A stretch of DNA of 64,000 bases from Drosophila persimilis. Its lineage: Eukaryota > Arthropoda > Insecta > Diptera > Drosophilidae. Location: assembly GCF_003286085.1 (NCBI RefSeq), contig NW_020825288.1, positions 23,188,001 through 23,252,000 on the forward strand, given 5' to 3'. The notes under the pieces are model-generated. The model did no database searches and was not told the DNA's origin. It worked only from the letters and a program-made list of their open reading frames with translations. A program made the translations under genes and the position numbers. Below are positions 39,742-51,443 of the stretch, in pieces; within the stretch, counting starts at the first letter, position 1, and each line of letters begins with the position of its first letter.

Positions 39742-40212
39742 GACGACTGCCTGACACCCGCCCGGCAGCCGCTGCTTATAAATATACCCTAACGACAAGT
39801 TAAATGTTGAGTACAAAATGCTGAGGCCAAGGGTTCCTCCCATTCCCATTCCCTTTGCCACTTCCAAGCAAATAAATAATATCAGACTCTTTCCAGGCAA
39901 GACGTACTTTGGCCTAGTCTAGTGCCTGTTAGGGATTTTACAGTCGAAATTAACACTAAATCGTGCAATGCACTGAGCAGATATTTTCAGATATATCTTA
40001 TGCTTGCCGATGGCATGACACACTCGGATGTGCCCTCGCGTGTGGCAATCGAATAGAAATAGCCAAGAATATGCAGAAAATGGTAATGATTAGCCATGGA
40101 TTCGTGTGCATTGTAAGCCGTTATCTTATCGGGCGGGCAAGTAAATCATTATCTGATAATAGGCAGAACTAATTTGCTAAATGAAATTAGGCAAATGGAG
40201 CTCAGTGAGTGA

Positions 40213-40220
40213 GTCAGTTT
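40213..40220 (+). promoter_or_regulatory. Candidate initiator (Inr) of the LRR gene
   Basis: GTCAGTTT matches the Drosophila Inr consensus TCAGTY, with the +1 A at 40,216, 39 nt upstream of the chosen ATG. No TATA box at -30 and no clear DPE at +28, so support is weak. Confidence 0.3.
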
Positions 40221-40254
40221 GGTTATAGCGGGGCAGGAACGAGCACACGGCCGT

Positions 40255-42254
40255 ATGTTCAAGTCCAAGTCCTTCGATCTGGTCAGTGAGGAGAAGACGA
40301 GGCGGGCAGAGCGGCTCTACCAGCCGCGACGGATGCGCTGGCTGAAGTACATCGTCCTGCCCGCCGTCTTTGGGTTTGTTCTTCTGCTGATCCTCTGCAA
40401 CGTGGACTTCTCCTACGACGATGACGATGACGATGCGGATGATGCCTTATCCTCGGCCTCGGTGGACAGTCATCAGTGGTGGAGGCTGGTCGAGGAGGAA
40501 GGTTTGATTGTGGTCAACGAGCTGGAGCAGATATATAACCAGAGCGAGTGTCCAGGCGAAACTGCGCTTTTTGTGTCTGGATACAAGTTTCCGAACGGCA
40601 GCCTGGACGGGGACTTCCTGAGTGGCAGCTTCCGGCTGCAGAGCCTGGAGATAGTCGACTGTGATTTGAGACGCATAGAAGACGGCACCTTCGACCGGAG
40701 CAAGCAGCGCGGCCTGATGACCCTGCAACTGAGGAACACCCAGCTCCAATCACTGACTGCAGCTGCCTTTCGGGGACTCCAGCAGCTTCAGAACTTTACG
40801 CTGATCAACGAGGAGGAGTCCTTTGAGGCGGAGGGCTTTTTAGCGCCACTTGCCAGTACCCTGCTCAGCGCCAGGATCCATCAGAGCTACTCGGACAGAG
40901 TCTCCTACTCAGTCAGTGACTTCTTTGGAGGCCAGAATTTCACTCAGTTGAAGTGGCTCGACCTGAGCGGCACTAATCTCGGGGAGCTCCTGCTCTGGGA
41001 TTCGTTCGGCTGTCTGCCCGCCCTGGAGCGACTCATTTTGGTGGATTGTGGTATTAGCCAAGTAGAGTGGAACACATTTCCCAGTTGTTTTAGATCATTG
41101 CGATACTTGGACCTGAGTGGGAACCCACTAGAGACAATCAGTGGAAACTTTCTGAGGGAGCAAGGCATTGAATTGGAACACATTGGAAGTACCGCGATGA
41201 TGGACTCGGATTATGAGCAGGATATGGCTTCCACGCCAGTCTATAGCACAGCCCAAATCATGCCCATCACTCAAGAGATACAACCCTTTGTTCCAGGGGT
41301 TCGTACCACGACCGCCGAACCAACAACAATTTTAGAGACTGAGAGCACGACGTGGACAACGGAAACGTCAACGACCTCAGCACCTTTGGCCTGTTTGGAA
41401 GAATTATGCGAAATTCTCAACTGCACCGATCTCAAGGGACGGTCCAGCGAAACGCGGTTGACCTACAATGCATCTCTTCAGTTCAAGGATATCAGTAACG
41501 CTGTGGTGCAGGTCAGGCTCTCCCACTTGCAGTCGCTTCAGTGGCAGCTGGTGTACTTCTCCACAGCCTCATGGAGCGGCTATGTGGAGCAGGAGAACAC
41601 CGAAGAGAGCACGGAGGACAACGGAGATGTTGTGGTGGCGGTCCCAAACCTGGACTGCGGCACCCCATTCGTCTTCTGCGTGGTGATGGCGGGAGAGAAT
41701 GTCACCTCTCCACTGAACTGTCGCTCGCACAAGACCCTGAACTGTGTGAAATACTACACGCTGTCCTGGTTCGAGGCAAACAGCGGCCTGATCATAGGTC
41801 TGGGAATAGCGGGCATTCTCATCTGTGTGGCCTTGGGCATGCTGATCGTCTACGTGGCCCTGCGACTGCAGCCGAAGTGGCTAAGGGGTAGCCGCAGATT
41901 GGTCCGTCCTCTGAGGGACTCGAACACGATGTTTCTGGTGCCGAAGGGCTGCCAGCAGGAGGAATACGGCTACCAGGGGTAAGATGAGTGGCATTCTCTC
42001 GACACCATATCAGTTAAAACTGGGTTTTTGTCTTCCACAGAGATCCCACCTCTAAGAACGACAATTACGACTACGTCGCCTTCCACCGCTACTTGGAGCA
42101 AGCGAATCTCTATCGAACGGAATCGAATAAGTATATTTCCCCGCCCCGGGAGCGGGCTCCGTCCGTGCCCCCCTCCAGCGAGGCAGCCGCCAAGAAGAAC
42201 TATGTCTACGAGAGCTTTGACTTGTACGAGGAGCTGCCTCCACACGTCCCTTGA
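40255..42254 (+). CDS. Leucine-rich-repeat transmembrane protein
   Basis: Two exons (40,255-41,978 and 42,041-42,254; 62-nt intron, GG|GTAAGA and CCACAG|AGATC, phase 2) encode 645 aa. Residues 30-50 form a hydrophobic segment after a basic N-terminus (signal anchor or late signal peptide), then an acidic Asp run. Residues about 127-300 carry irregular LRRs, clearest at LKWLDLSGTNL (232-242), LERLILVDCGIS (258-269) and LRYLDLSGNPL (282-292). A Thr/Ser-rich stalk follows (351-376), then a Cys-containing region (380-497; C380, C385, C390, C468, C475, C489, C497) whose end loosely resembles a fibronectin-III strand. A strong transmembrane helix spans 511-536, then a basic, Tyr-rich cytoplasmic tail ending YESFDLYEELPPHVP. 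N-X-S/T sites are present (for example N95, N114, N482). This layout suits a cell-surface receptor or adhesion protein; the ligand is unknown. The start is the first ATG in frame, and a further upstream exon cannot be excluded. Subfamily not recognised. Confidence 0.9.
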
Positions 42255-42443
42255 GTCGACACAAATATTCGCTCTTCGCTCCATATCGCTGTTATTGTTG
42301 TGAGTAATTGATTGCTGATTGTCAATAATGCCTATTGGCAGATCTAAATTCATTAAACCGATAAGGTTTGTAAGGGCAATAGACATAGCCATAGAGCCAT
42401 AAATGGGCAGAGTATCTCAATCCCAGATAGTTTTAGAGGCACT

Positions 42444-42449
42444 AATAAA
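42444..42449 (+). terminator. Polyadenylation signal of the LRR gene
   Basis: AATAAA 190 nt downstream of the LRR gene stop codon, on the coding strand. Confidence 0.6.
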
Positions 42450-42573
42450 AATCGGAGTAATCAAAATCTACTATCAATTTAAGGCCACATATCAACCAGG
42501 GTACCAAAGGATCAATAGAAATCCGTAATTTCGGGGAATCAAACGGATCGCTGGGTATCCGCCCGTTTTTTAG

Positions 42574-43128
42574 ACATTTCACGAATGCCCGCAACGCCTT
42601 CCAGAAGTTCCAATCGTTGACTTTGAGGTCCCAAAGGCTCCAAAAGAGGGTTCATACCGTCACCTGGCACATACTGAACACAAAATGGCGGCGGCTATAG
42701 CTGAGAAGAAGTTGGGGTACAGCTTAACGTCCTTAAGGATCTGCAGACCCGGCCCTACCTTCTAGACAATTTATGCATATTTGGGGGTCAGCCGATTACC
42801 TTCAAGAACGGGAGTAATCGGCAGACCTTCAGCTCCTAAAGGCGGTCCAGAACGTTGCTCTCCAAGGAGAGGCACGAGGCCTGAACGGCCCCAGACCCCA
42901 GTTCATGCCCAACCGCAGGTGTACCAGATCCGGTGCCGATCACACGAGTCAGTCACCCGCATCAAGGGTACCCAGGGGCATCAAGCTGACCCTGAGATGA
43001 CCCACCTACTGTCTACCCAGGTGATGTGGCACCCGGCTTCCCACCCAAGTGCATGTAGCGAGGATCCAAGTAAAGAGGCAGCAACTGGCGGCGCAGTCTT
43101 TTCAATGTTAATGATTTCCTTGGGATAG
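42574..43128 (+). pseudogene. Possible decayed coding segment, family unknown
   Basis: One plus-strand frame is open from 42,574 to 43,128 except for a single TAG at 42,763, so 184 codons carry one stop. The stretch is GC-rich, lacks tandem repeats and has mixed amino-acid composition (for example VPIVDFEVPKAPKEG, then after the stop GGAVFSMLMISLG), unlike the microsatellite-driven frames around it. There is no good start codon, no family I recognise, and no clear splice sites. It could be a processed pseudogene, a gag-like relic of a retroelement, or chance. It sits 320 nt past the LRR gene stop codon. Confidence 0.25.
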
Positions 43129-43391
43129 CTGGAGAGGACCACTACGCAGTAGCGTTAACGATTTCAGTGAGGATCCTCATTCCAACACCATGTGCAGATA
43201 CATCCAGATGGAGCTCCAAGCTGTGCCGCAAATATCTCGCGAAGTCTGGCCGAAGTTTGCACAGTTCAATGCTTTGCTTTCATTAAGCTTTAATGAGCCC
43301 CAGTTTTGCGACAATTGCAAACAAACTTCCTCTGAATGCTCCCCATTGTGTGCACAGCTTCAGCTTCCAACCCAGTCTATTCTATCCCGAG

Positions 43392-43433
43392 ACCCAGCCC
43401 CAGCCCCAGCCCCAGCCCCAGCCCCAGCCCCAA
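43392..43433. repeat. (CCCAGC)n hexanucleotide repeat
   Basis: Seven near-perfect tandem CCCAGC units. Confidence 0.95.
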
Positions 43434-45040
43434 CCAAAGATATACATAGTTGGTTTCTGTGCAGTTTGTTGACTTGCCACAAGCACAATAAAATATTTTT
43501 GTAAGCACTTTTTATGGCTGACATATCTCTTAATATATATATATACACTGAGATATTTTTTGCCAATTTATTTCTGCCCCCATACCATCCTCAACCTCGT
43601 CTCATGCTCATTCACATCCCCATAGCTGTGTTTGCTTCGGTGCCCTGCAGGCTGTCGCTGCCATAATTTCCCAGGCACATCCCAACCCAGAAAACAAGAT
43701 GTGGAGATGGAGAGAGAGAGAGAGAGTGAGAGAGACACAGAGGGAGACTCTGTCAAAGTCCAGCCAAGTCTTGGCCATATGTTGCACACATTATGCTTAC
43801 TTAACAATTAGAGACGCTCTTGTAATTCCAGAAAATTGCTTTGTTCGCTGAGATTTTTTCCCGTTTAGGGCGAGACGAGATGTGGCATCCAGGGGGCAGG
43901 GCAGGGCAGGGCAGGGCTGGACAGGGAAGGAAGTACCACAGAGTGCCTTTGTGCTTGTTCTCTAGAAGTTCTCTTTGGTCACTGAGCTGTGAATGGTTAT
44001 GAGCTTTAAAGGCAACGAAAATGCATTGATAACAAGGTTGGGGTTGGATGAAGATGAAGATGGGAATGGGAATGGGAATGGAAATGGAAATGGAGACTTC
44101 TTTGTGAAAGCACGGATGATGTTTGCGGGAAAGGGAAAATTGGTTTCAATTCCCAACTCTTTGAAGATGTTCACAAAAGTCTTTCAGCAAGAAATAAAAA
44201 CTTTGTATTGCTGATAACCTGATCAAAATCAAGTCAAGTGAATCCCGCATAATTTCTATGGCTACCATTTGAACAAATTGACAGGTCTATGATGTTCTGA
44301 GAAAGTGAAACCGTACACAAGCCACATCCTACATCTGTACACAGTTCACTGATGATGTCGAGAAATGTGTATTCTTATCCCAGACGAGTGTCACAATTGA
44401 ATGCATCTGGACCATCCCACATGCGAGTACACCTCGATCGATACAGGCCTGGGGCCTGAGCTCTCAGCAGATACGAGTAGTGTCTATCAGGATTGATATT
44501 AATGATTTGCAGCAGAATGCCATTAAGTTGTTTTGTACCTTTCGCTGTGCCCGATAACGCAGCGTGAAGAGATCAGAAAATGGGAAAACTCTCTGATTGC
44601 AGCGGAGGCGTTGCCATCTACCCCGAGACAGACACAGACACAGGCACAGGCACTGGGAAGCCCCATTGAGCTGAAAATGAAATCGAAGACCCTTTTGCCC
44701 ATATCCCTGATAACGGACACGAACGAGCCAGCGGACAGAGAGTCGGCCTGGCCGCCTCATAACGTGGCATTTGTTTAATGGATTAAAAATAATAGGTACG
44801 AGGAGAAAGCAGCACCGCACAATGAGGAAAAAGCAGTGAGCAGTGGCTGGGGGTGAAGGAAAAGCAGATAAGAATCGTAGCACGTTTTGTGTGTGTGTGC
44901 GGCAAGCGGGAAATGGGAAAATGAAAAAATAGAAAATCGAAAATGTGCCGCGGCGTGTCATAAATTAATTTTTCTAAATTCTGCAGCCTGTCTGATTTGG
45001 CCACGGATTGGGAACGTTACGGTATCAGCATCAGAGCAGG

Positions 45041-45083
45041 GATCGGGACTGGGACTAGGATTGGGATTGGGATTGGGATTGGA
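45041..45083. repeat. (GGGACT/GGGATT)n hexanucleotide repeat
   Basis: About seven units, the first part GGGACT and the second GGGATT, showing a variant unit spreading within the array. Confidence 0.9.
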
Positions 45084-48000
45084 ACTCTTATTAATAATAA
45101 TGCCACACTGCTTTGATGGACAGACACAGACAGACAGGCAGGCAGTCAGCCTTTAGCCTGACAAAGGATTCGCCCTGACAATGGTTAGATGAAAGCCAAA
45201 CCACTTTCATTCGAGTATTTACGTCAAGGGTTGAAAGCCCCTCGATTGTGGTTGCTACGAGCTGAAAAGCAGGAAAGCAGGAGAACAGGAGAACAGGCTG
45301 GGAAGCTTTTAAAAAATTATGCAAAAATCATGATTAGGCAATTTCCCCGATGCTGGAACGATGCTGACTATGGATGGAGATTGGGTCTATCTCTGGGCCT
45401 AGGTCTGGGCCTGGGCATGGGTATGGGATCTGGTTTGCTAATTAGCCATTCATGGTGTGTTGTAGAGCGGCTGCCATGCCCGGGGAATATTTAAACAGTT
45501 GGCTTGTTCCCAGAAAACTGCGGCAAAAGTTTAATTAGTGCAGAGGAATGAATATGCCTTATGAATATGAAATATGAAATCCGCACACACAAATCTATTC
45601 AGCCCTGATCAGACATATCCTTGAGACTGTGAGACTGTGAGACTGTAAGTAAGCCGCCGCCGCGTTGAGTTGGGTTTAAGTTTAATGAGCCCTAAGTAGA
45701 ATTGCTTCGGTGCAGAACAACAGCAAAATGTAGCAATTATGAAACGACCAAAAGGAAAAAATTCACATTAATGACAAAGGCAGAAAGAGTGAGTACTTTT
45801 GAGTACTTTGGAAGGGCAAGTCAAGGGATGGGAATGGGAATGGGTGTGGTGTGGTGTGTTGAAGCTGCTGCTTAAGACTTGCTACAAACGAGGGGCACTC
45901 AAAAGATGAAACATAAAACGAAGCCCCAGAAGCCCATAAAAAACACATTGTGCCGGGGCCGCACTTAAAAGGCAACTTCTCCATGTAGATACCTCCATCT
46001 TCTCCTCCTGCTGTTGCTCCTCCTGCTGCTGCCACAGCTTCTGCTGTTGCTTCTGATGTTGCTGCCGCAGCCATATGGGGACAATGACGAGTCTGCTCTT
46101 GTCGCAGGAGGGGGAAGGGCTATAAAAATTGCAACATAAAAATAAAAATTAAACCACTAAACGCAGTTTTAGACCAGACCGGGACCGGGACCTGGGCGTG
46201 GACGTGGACGTGGACCCTTTTATCGTAAGTTCGTCTTTCCGATTCCGATTTCGACTTGACTCTGACTTTTGATGGGAGGCACGGAGTCAGAGTCGAGAGT
46301 TCATAAAGCGACCCCCAGGGCAGAAGCAGTGCCACACGTTCGCTGTATCCTGGTCCCCTGAACATCGTTTGGGTGACTGCGTCGGGGTGACGGGGTGACA
46401 GGGTGGCCCATACCGTACAGTACCGTACCCCTAATGATATTCAATAATAATACGTAAGCATAAAAACCACTTGCGACCCCGGACTGAACCGAACCAAACG
46501 AACATTTTAGACATGCTCCGGCTGCGCCTTCAGAATTTAATGTGCTTATAATGCCGCCTGCTGGCTCTTCGCCGTAAACAGATGCAGACACGCATTCACA
46601 TTCCCAAACCCGAACCCAATCCCAATCCCAATACCGCTTCCAATTCGTATCGGATATTGCGTGCACCCCTCAACACATTTTTAACAGCAAATGATGTCAA
46701 TTTCGAATGCCAGGACGGGACGGGACGGGGAAGGAGACGCTAACGCCCCCCGAGAATATCCGGAATGGCAGAGAGTCTCAGGATGCCGGGCGCGTTTTTG
46801 TTATTCTATCGAAAATTGAACTTAATTGGTGCGTGAAGTGTGCATTGAGTGGATTTGATGCCAGGCTGCCAGGCAACTACTCGTATTGTAGTAGAGCTGC
46901 GAATTTGTCTGCTGCCTGCTTGCTGCTGCCTGATCGCCCCTGCCCCAGCTCTGCAACTCTACTAAGTCCCCCCCAAAACTCATCCACCTGGCCTCATTAT
47001 AATTTGCCAGTCAACAGGCAGAGGCAGCAATCAAACTGGAGAGGCGTCTCTTCATACGAGGGGAGATAGAACAGAAGGAAATGATCCAGGGATTGCGCAG
47101 TGCAAAGGCAGGATACAGAAGACACTGAGAGAGGAATAGGTCTGGCTGTTTAAAGTGTGGGATACGAAAGAAGAGGGGATGGAATGGGAATAATTTCGGC
47201 AGTAAAAGATGGCAAAGAAATTAGTTTAGAATCTAAATGAAAAAGAAGGGTTCCAAGGAAACAAGTGTAGAGTAAAAGTTGCAGAGCTTTCCCTGTAGGT
47301 GAACTACATTTTATTACTCTGACAGGCGAAAACCCATTTCTCCCATAAGCAAACTCATTTCTCGGTAATCCCATTACGTTTTGGCAATCAAATTAATTTG
47401 GTATGCCCCAAATGTTCCATGAAACGCCCGAACAACCCTCGGTGGCAGGAGAGACAGACAGGAACTGGCAGAGTCTGGGGCAGGCATCCAAGCTGATTAG
47501 CATAAATTCGTCTATGTCGTTCCTGGCAACGTTGTCGTCTTTTGTCAACGTGTCTGGCATGCCAAGCTGCAAAACTTTGCCTGCAGTCTCTCTCTCTGTA
47601 AGAAGGAGCCATAGCCATAGCCATAGCCACAGCCGTAGCCAGAGGTGGGGAGGAGGTGCCTTCAGGTTCAGTAAAAGCAGTCACGGACCTGGGCCATGGC
47701 CCTTGGGATGGCACATGGAAACATGTGTCACTGGGGCCTGTCTGCTTATTGCACGACTAATGTCAGTTGCACTACCCGCATACCGCATTCCGCCCTGCAG
47801 TCGCCTCCGAGGGCAGTGCAGTCGACTAAAAGGTGGCCCACAGAAAGCCCTTTTAAACTCCGACTGCAAGTGCGGGAATTTCTTCGGTGTGGCAGTGGGG
47901 TGCAAATTATTTCCAGACTGCTGCCAGCGCTGGGTGAAGGACGCAGGACAATGGCTGAGAAGTTTCCCGACTTCGGGCCCGCTCAATGAGTTCATTCATT

Positions 48001-48946
48001 GGACAGGTTTTCCGCACACTCTCCCTCGGTTTTTTCTTCTTTTCGTAGAAAAGGGAAGAAGAATTTTTGCATTACAATGGCCTCGACAGCTGCAGATCCG
48101 GATACGGACTCGGATGCGGATGCGGATTCAGATTTAGGAGTGGATGGGAGTGGGATGGATGGGCTGCATAATCTCACGCATTGCATCAATTTTTCATAGC
48201 CAGCGCCCTTTTGTCCGATATGTTTTTGTGTCTGTCAGCAAAAGTAGCATAATTAACGCAGTTTGTCTTTTTCCATGGCCCTAAGGAATGTTTCAAGTGC
48301 CCGTCCATCCGTACCTCAATTTGAACTCTTTGTTGGCATTATTTACGCTTCTATCTGAAGTTCAGTCACATTACAGGCGGGACTGATGGGGGCAGGCGGA
48401 TGGGAGGATTGGGAGAAGGGTACTAATCATATTTTAGTGCGGTCCAACTAATTGCGTACGCGGTTTTAGAGGCCCCGCCCCAACCCGCTGACAGACGCAA
48501 TGCACACAAGCAAACAAAGCACACACACAGACACACGCACTCAGAGATACAAAGATACACTCGGTGTGCCAGTGGTGCGGGTAAATACGCAGATACGGGA
48601 GAGAGGAAGAGCAATTTACACCTGAGATCTGTAAAATTCACAAAGCATTGTAAAGCCGATGCGGTCAACGGACTGGGGAGTCGACTGGGGGATTCCCTCT
48701 AAAAGGAAGGTAAACAGTTGTTTGGAAAGTGAAGTAAAGTGGGGAAAATTGAAAGCATATACTTCAGGTTTTGTTGAAAACTACCAGTTACAAAATGACT
48801 CATTCGTCGGGGGAACTCCTTCCTTGTACAGGGTATATGAGGCCAGGCCATAAGAAGCGTAGCTTGGCACTAAAGACGTGTTAATGAAGCAGACATGCGG
48901 GCCAGAACTCGGGCCAACTCCGGCCAAGTCGTGGTCTTTGACGTTG

Positions 48947-48967
48947 GTCGTCGTCGTCGTCGTCGTC
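48947..48967. repeat. (GTC)n trinucleotide repeat
   Basis: Seven tandem GTC units. Confidence 0.9.
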
Positions 48968-49202
48968 AGCATCAGCGTCGCGTCGCGTCGTCCTCTCCGT
49001 CGCTGAATGAATTTGTATAACTTGCAAATCATGTTGACTGACGAGCGGGCCTGGGCCTAGAGGGGGGAGGTTAGGGGGGACCGCTTGGAGTTTACTTTGG
49101 CCGGGCAAAAATTTGTAAAGTGTTGAGCGCAGAGTACAAACATCCAAACATATTGTGCCATACATATTATGAATTTACGAGGAGTCCGTATGCGAGGAGC
49201 CC

Positions 49203-49232
49203 GAGGAGGAGGAGGAGGAGGAGGAGGAGGAG
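49203..49232. repeat. (GAG)n trinucleotide repeat
   Basis: Ten near-perfect GAG units. Confidence 0.93.
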
Positions 49233-50440
49233 CATGTGAGCATGTGGGGCGGCCGGTCCAGGGGTTGTCGTTGTCTGCCCGGTTGGTTGGCTCTCTGACT
49301 CTTGGGATTGGGCTCCGGATTGGGATGGCCGCCTGGCTGTTCTACTAAATCAACATCATTAAGTTTTCTGTTTATAAAGAAAACACTCGAACATCGTTTG
49401 CGAGCTCTTCTTTCTTTCAACTTTTTTCCTCCAGTCTCCTCCAGTCTACTCCAGTCTGCAGCTCACTTGTTCGGCTTATTCCTCTGTGCGAGTATTTACA
49501 CAAACTGAAGATGCGTGCTGTGTTATTTTAGGCTGGTCCCATCACTGACATCACCGACATACCGACAGACCATTCAGCCAACGACTTCAAAAACCGATAC
49601 AGCCAAGTGTTAAACACAAATTAGTAGGCAAGCTGAGCGGAGGCGAAAAAAGTCTGAAGAAAACTGAAGTTTCCTGCATATTTGCTTAGCAATTTTACCA
49701 AAGCGAAGCAAAGCACGAGATGCATTCAAACAGAAAAAAACGTCGATAGTCGGTGCGACGCGTCGGTCCCTTGGCAAGGCCCTCGTTCCCATTCCCATTC
49801 CAAATCTCAATCCCAATCCCAAACATCCACTATATGTATGTCGAACGGGGCGGCGGAGCAACAAAATGTGAAAGAAAATAAACAACAAAGTCACGAAATT
49901 GTTTATACAATAAATAAAAGTGTGGAGCGCAGCAGCGTCTGCATCGTCTGCACCCCGAACAGCAAAAGTATCTTAAAGATACAAACAAGATCTGAGCTGA
50001 GCATTGGCGCACGCATACCGAGCATGCCATGTCTCAGGATGTGCTAGTGCTGGGGCTGGGGCTGGGCCTGGTGCCTCTCTGTCCATATGCATTTCTCTTC
50101 TCGTACTCATACTCGTTCCATTCCATTCATTTAGTTAGAGGCTCTCCACTTGCATGCAGCTCAAATTACAAGCGGGCAAATGTTTAAATACTTGAGTGCC
50201 GAATGCACGAGCATATTAACTTTTACCCAGCTCTCAGTATTGTCAACACGACAATTCACTTAGATCTGTGCCTGTGACTGTGCCCCCCATAGTTGCCGCC
50301 AGACACTTTCCAGTCCGAGTCCGAGTCCTCGTCGCATTTGTTGCAAGAGCAGATGCAGATGCAGCCGTTTCAGCATTTGTAATGTCATCGGGAGGCATCC
50401 CAGAGTCCCACGCCTCCTGGCGCCCGAGGACAGACAGGCA

Positions 50441-50464
50441 GACATACATACATACATACATACA
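50441..50464. repeat. (ACAT)n microsatellite
   Basis: About six tandem ACAT units. Confidence 0.93.
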
Positions 50465-50840
50465 TTCAAAGTGGGTGTCGTGTCGTGTCGTCCTTGTCCC
50501 CCGCATCGCTGGTTTCTGTGATATGCGGGGGAACGCCCAAAAGTTGCAGATAACCGTTGGACTGAGCTGTTATCTGAACATGAACAACTTACTTCAAAGG
50601 CAGACAGATTATCTGCGGGTGAAGCTTTTTATGCCGCGTATTAGGAATACTCCCAGTATGGACCTTAATACCTGGGACTTCGACACGAGACTATTGCAAA
50701 AGTATGAACAGACTGACTAAAAAGTCTGCTCTTACTTTCTAATCCCGAGACTAATGCAAGAAGTCACACTGCTAAATAATTTGGAATGCTTGAAAGCTAT
50801 ATCGATGCAGATGTTAGTCAAAGCTGCGTTAAACGAGATC

Positions 50841-51405
50841 ATGGTAAGAGGCAGTCGGATCCCGATACATCGCCATATTTATGCCATCTTTGCAGAAAGC
50901 GGAAAAGTTCTTGAAAGTCCTCTTACTCGTCTTTCTTGCCATGTCCTGGACCGTCGGCGGAGCACGTAGGCGACTACGTCGGGCACATTACAGATACCGT
51001 CCGTCAAAAATCATGAAATCCATTCATCATCACAAGCCAAACCAAATGTGGCCCAACTGCACTGGCATGACCCACGACCTGGCGCCCCTAGTGAAGTCCG
51101 CCATCATCGGACAACTGAGCAAGAAGCTTTTGCAGAAGTGCGGCTTTGAGGAGAAACTTCCGCAGCTGGATGAGTGGCGGGAAACACTAGACAAGAAGAT
51201 AGACGACCACTCGGTCATTGGCGTCATTGATTGGCTCTACGATGAGGTCCAGATTCTGCCAGTCACTGACGATCCTCTTAACTTGGAGTTATCCCGTATT
51301 GATGACAACGAAGGTCCGCCAGCTCCCGAACAATGTCACGACTACAGGGAATATGTGCAGATCGTGGAAGAGCTTGGCGTTAACGATGACGATTGGACCT
51401 TTTAA
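50841..51405 (+). CDS. Small secreted protein, family unknown
   Basis: Preferred model: ATG at 50,841-50,843, a 52-nt intron 50,844-50,895 (GTAAGAG donor, CTTTGCAG acceptor, phase 0) and exon 50,896-51,405, giving 170 aa. The product starts MKAEKFLKVLLLVFLAMSW, a textbook signal peptide, with likely cleavage after WTVGGA. If unspliced, translation from the ATG at 50,881 gives 174 aa and a similar hydrophobic leader (MPSLQKAEKF...), so both isoforms would be secreted. The mature N-terminus is very basic (RRRLRRAHYRYR, then HHH), the C-terminus acidic (GVNDDDWTF end). There are three cysteines (NCTG, KCGF, QCHD). I recognise no domain. An upstream in-frame ATG at 50,754 could extend the protein by 29 residues but would bury the signal peptide. 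Secretion is inferred; function is not assigned. Confidence 0.72.
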
Positions 51406-51437
51406 TGGTAATGATCATGAAAAATAGAGTCGGGATA

Positions 51438-51443
51438 AATAAA
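51438..51443 (+). terminator. Polyadenylation signal of the small secreted-protein gene
   Basis: AATAAA 33 nt past the stop codon, a compact 3' UTR typical of short Drosophila genes. Confidence 0.65.

Larger units (their letters stand above)
38600..40200. other. Intergenic spacer
   Basis: No coding region seen between the Mpv17-like and LRR genes. It contains GAACA and GGTATG repeats, a CT-rich tract at 39,300-39,320 and AT-rich stretches. Confidence 0.6.
43200..50500. other. Intergenic spacer, repeat-rich
   Basis: No gene I can support. Microsatellites are frequent and listed separately. The longest frame (244 codons, 47,403-48,137) passes through (AGCCAT)n and GGATGC-type repeats and has no recognisable domain. 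Confidence 0.6.

Noticed and set aside
45763-46074. Ala-rich minus-strand frame
   Set aside because: Product of a CTG/CTC triplet tract; no independent support.
47403-48137. 244-codon open frame, plus strand
   Set aside because: Much of it comes from AGCCAT and GGATGC repeats; no family, and the opposite strand is equally open.
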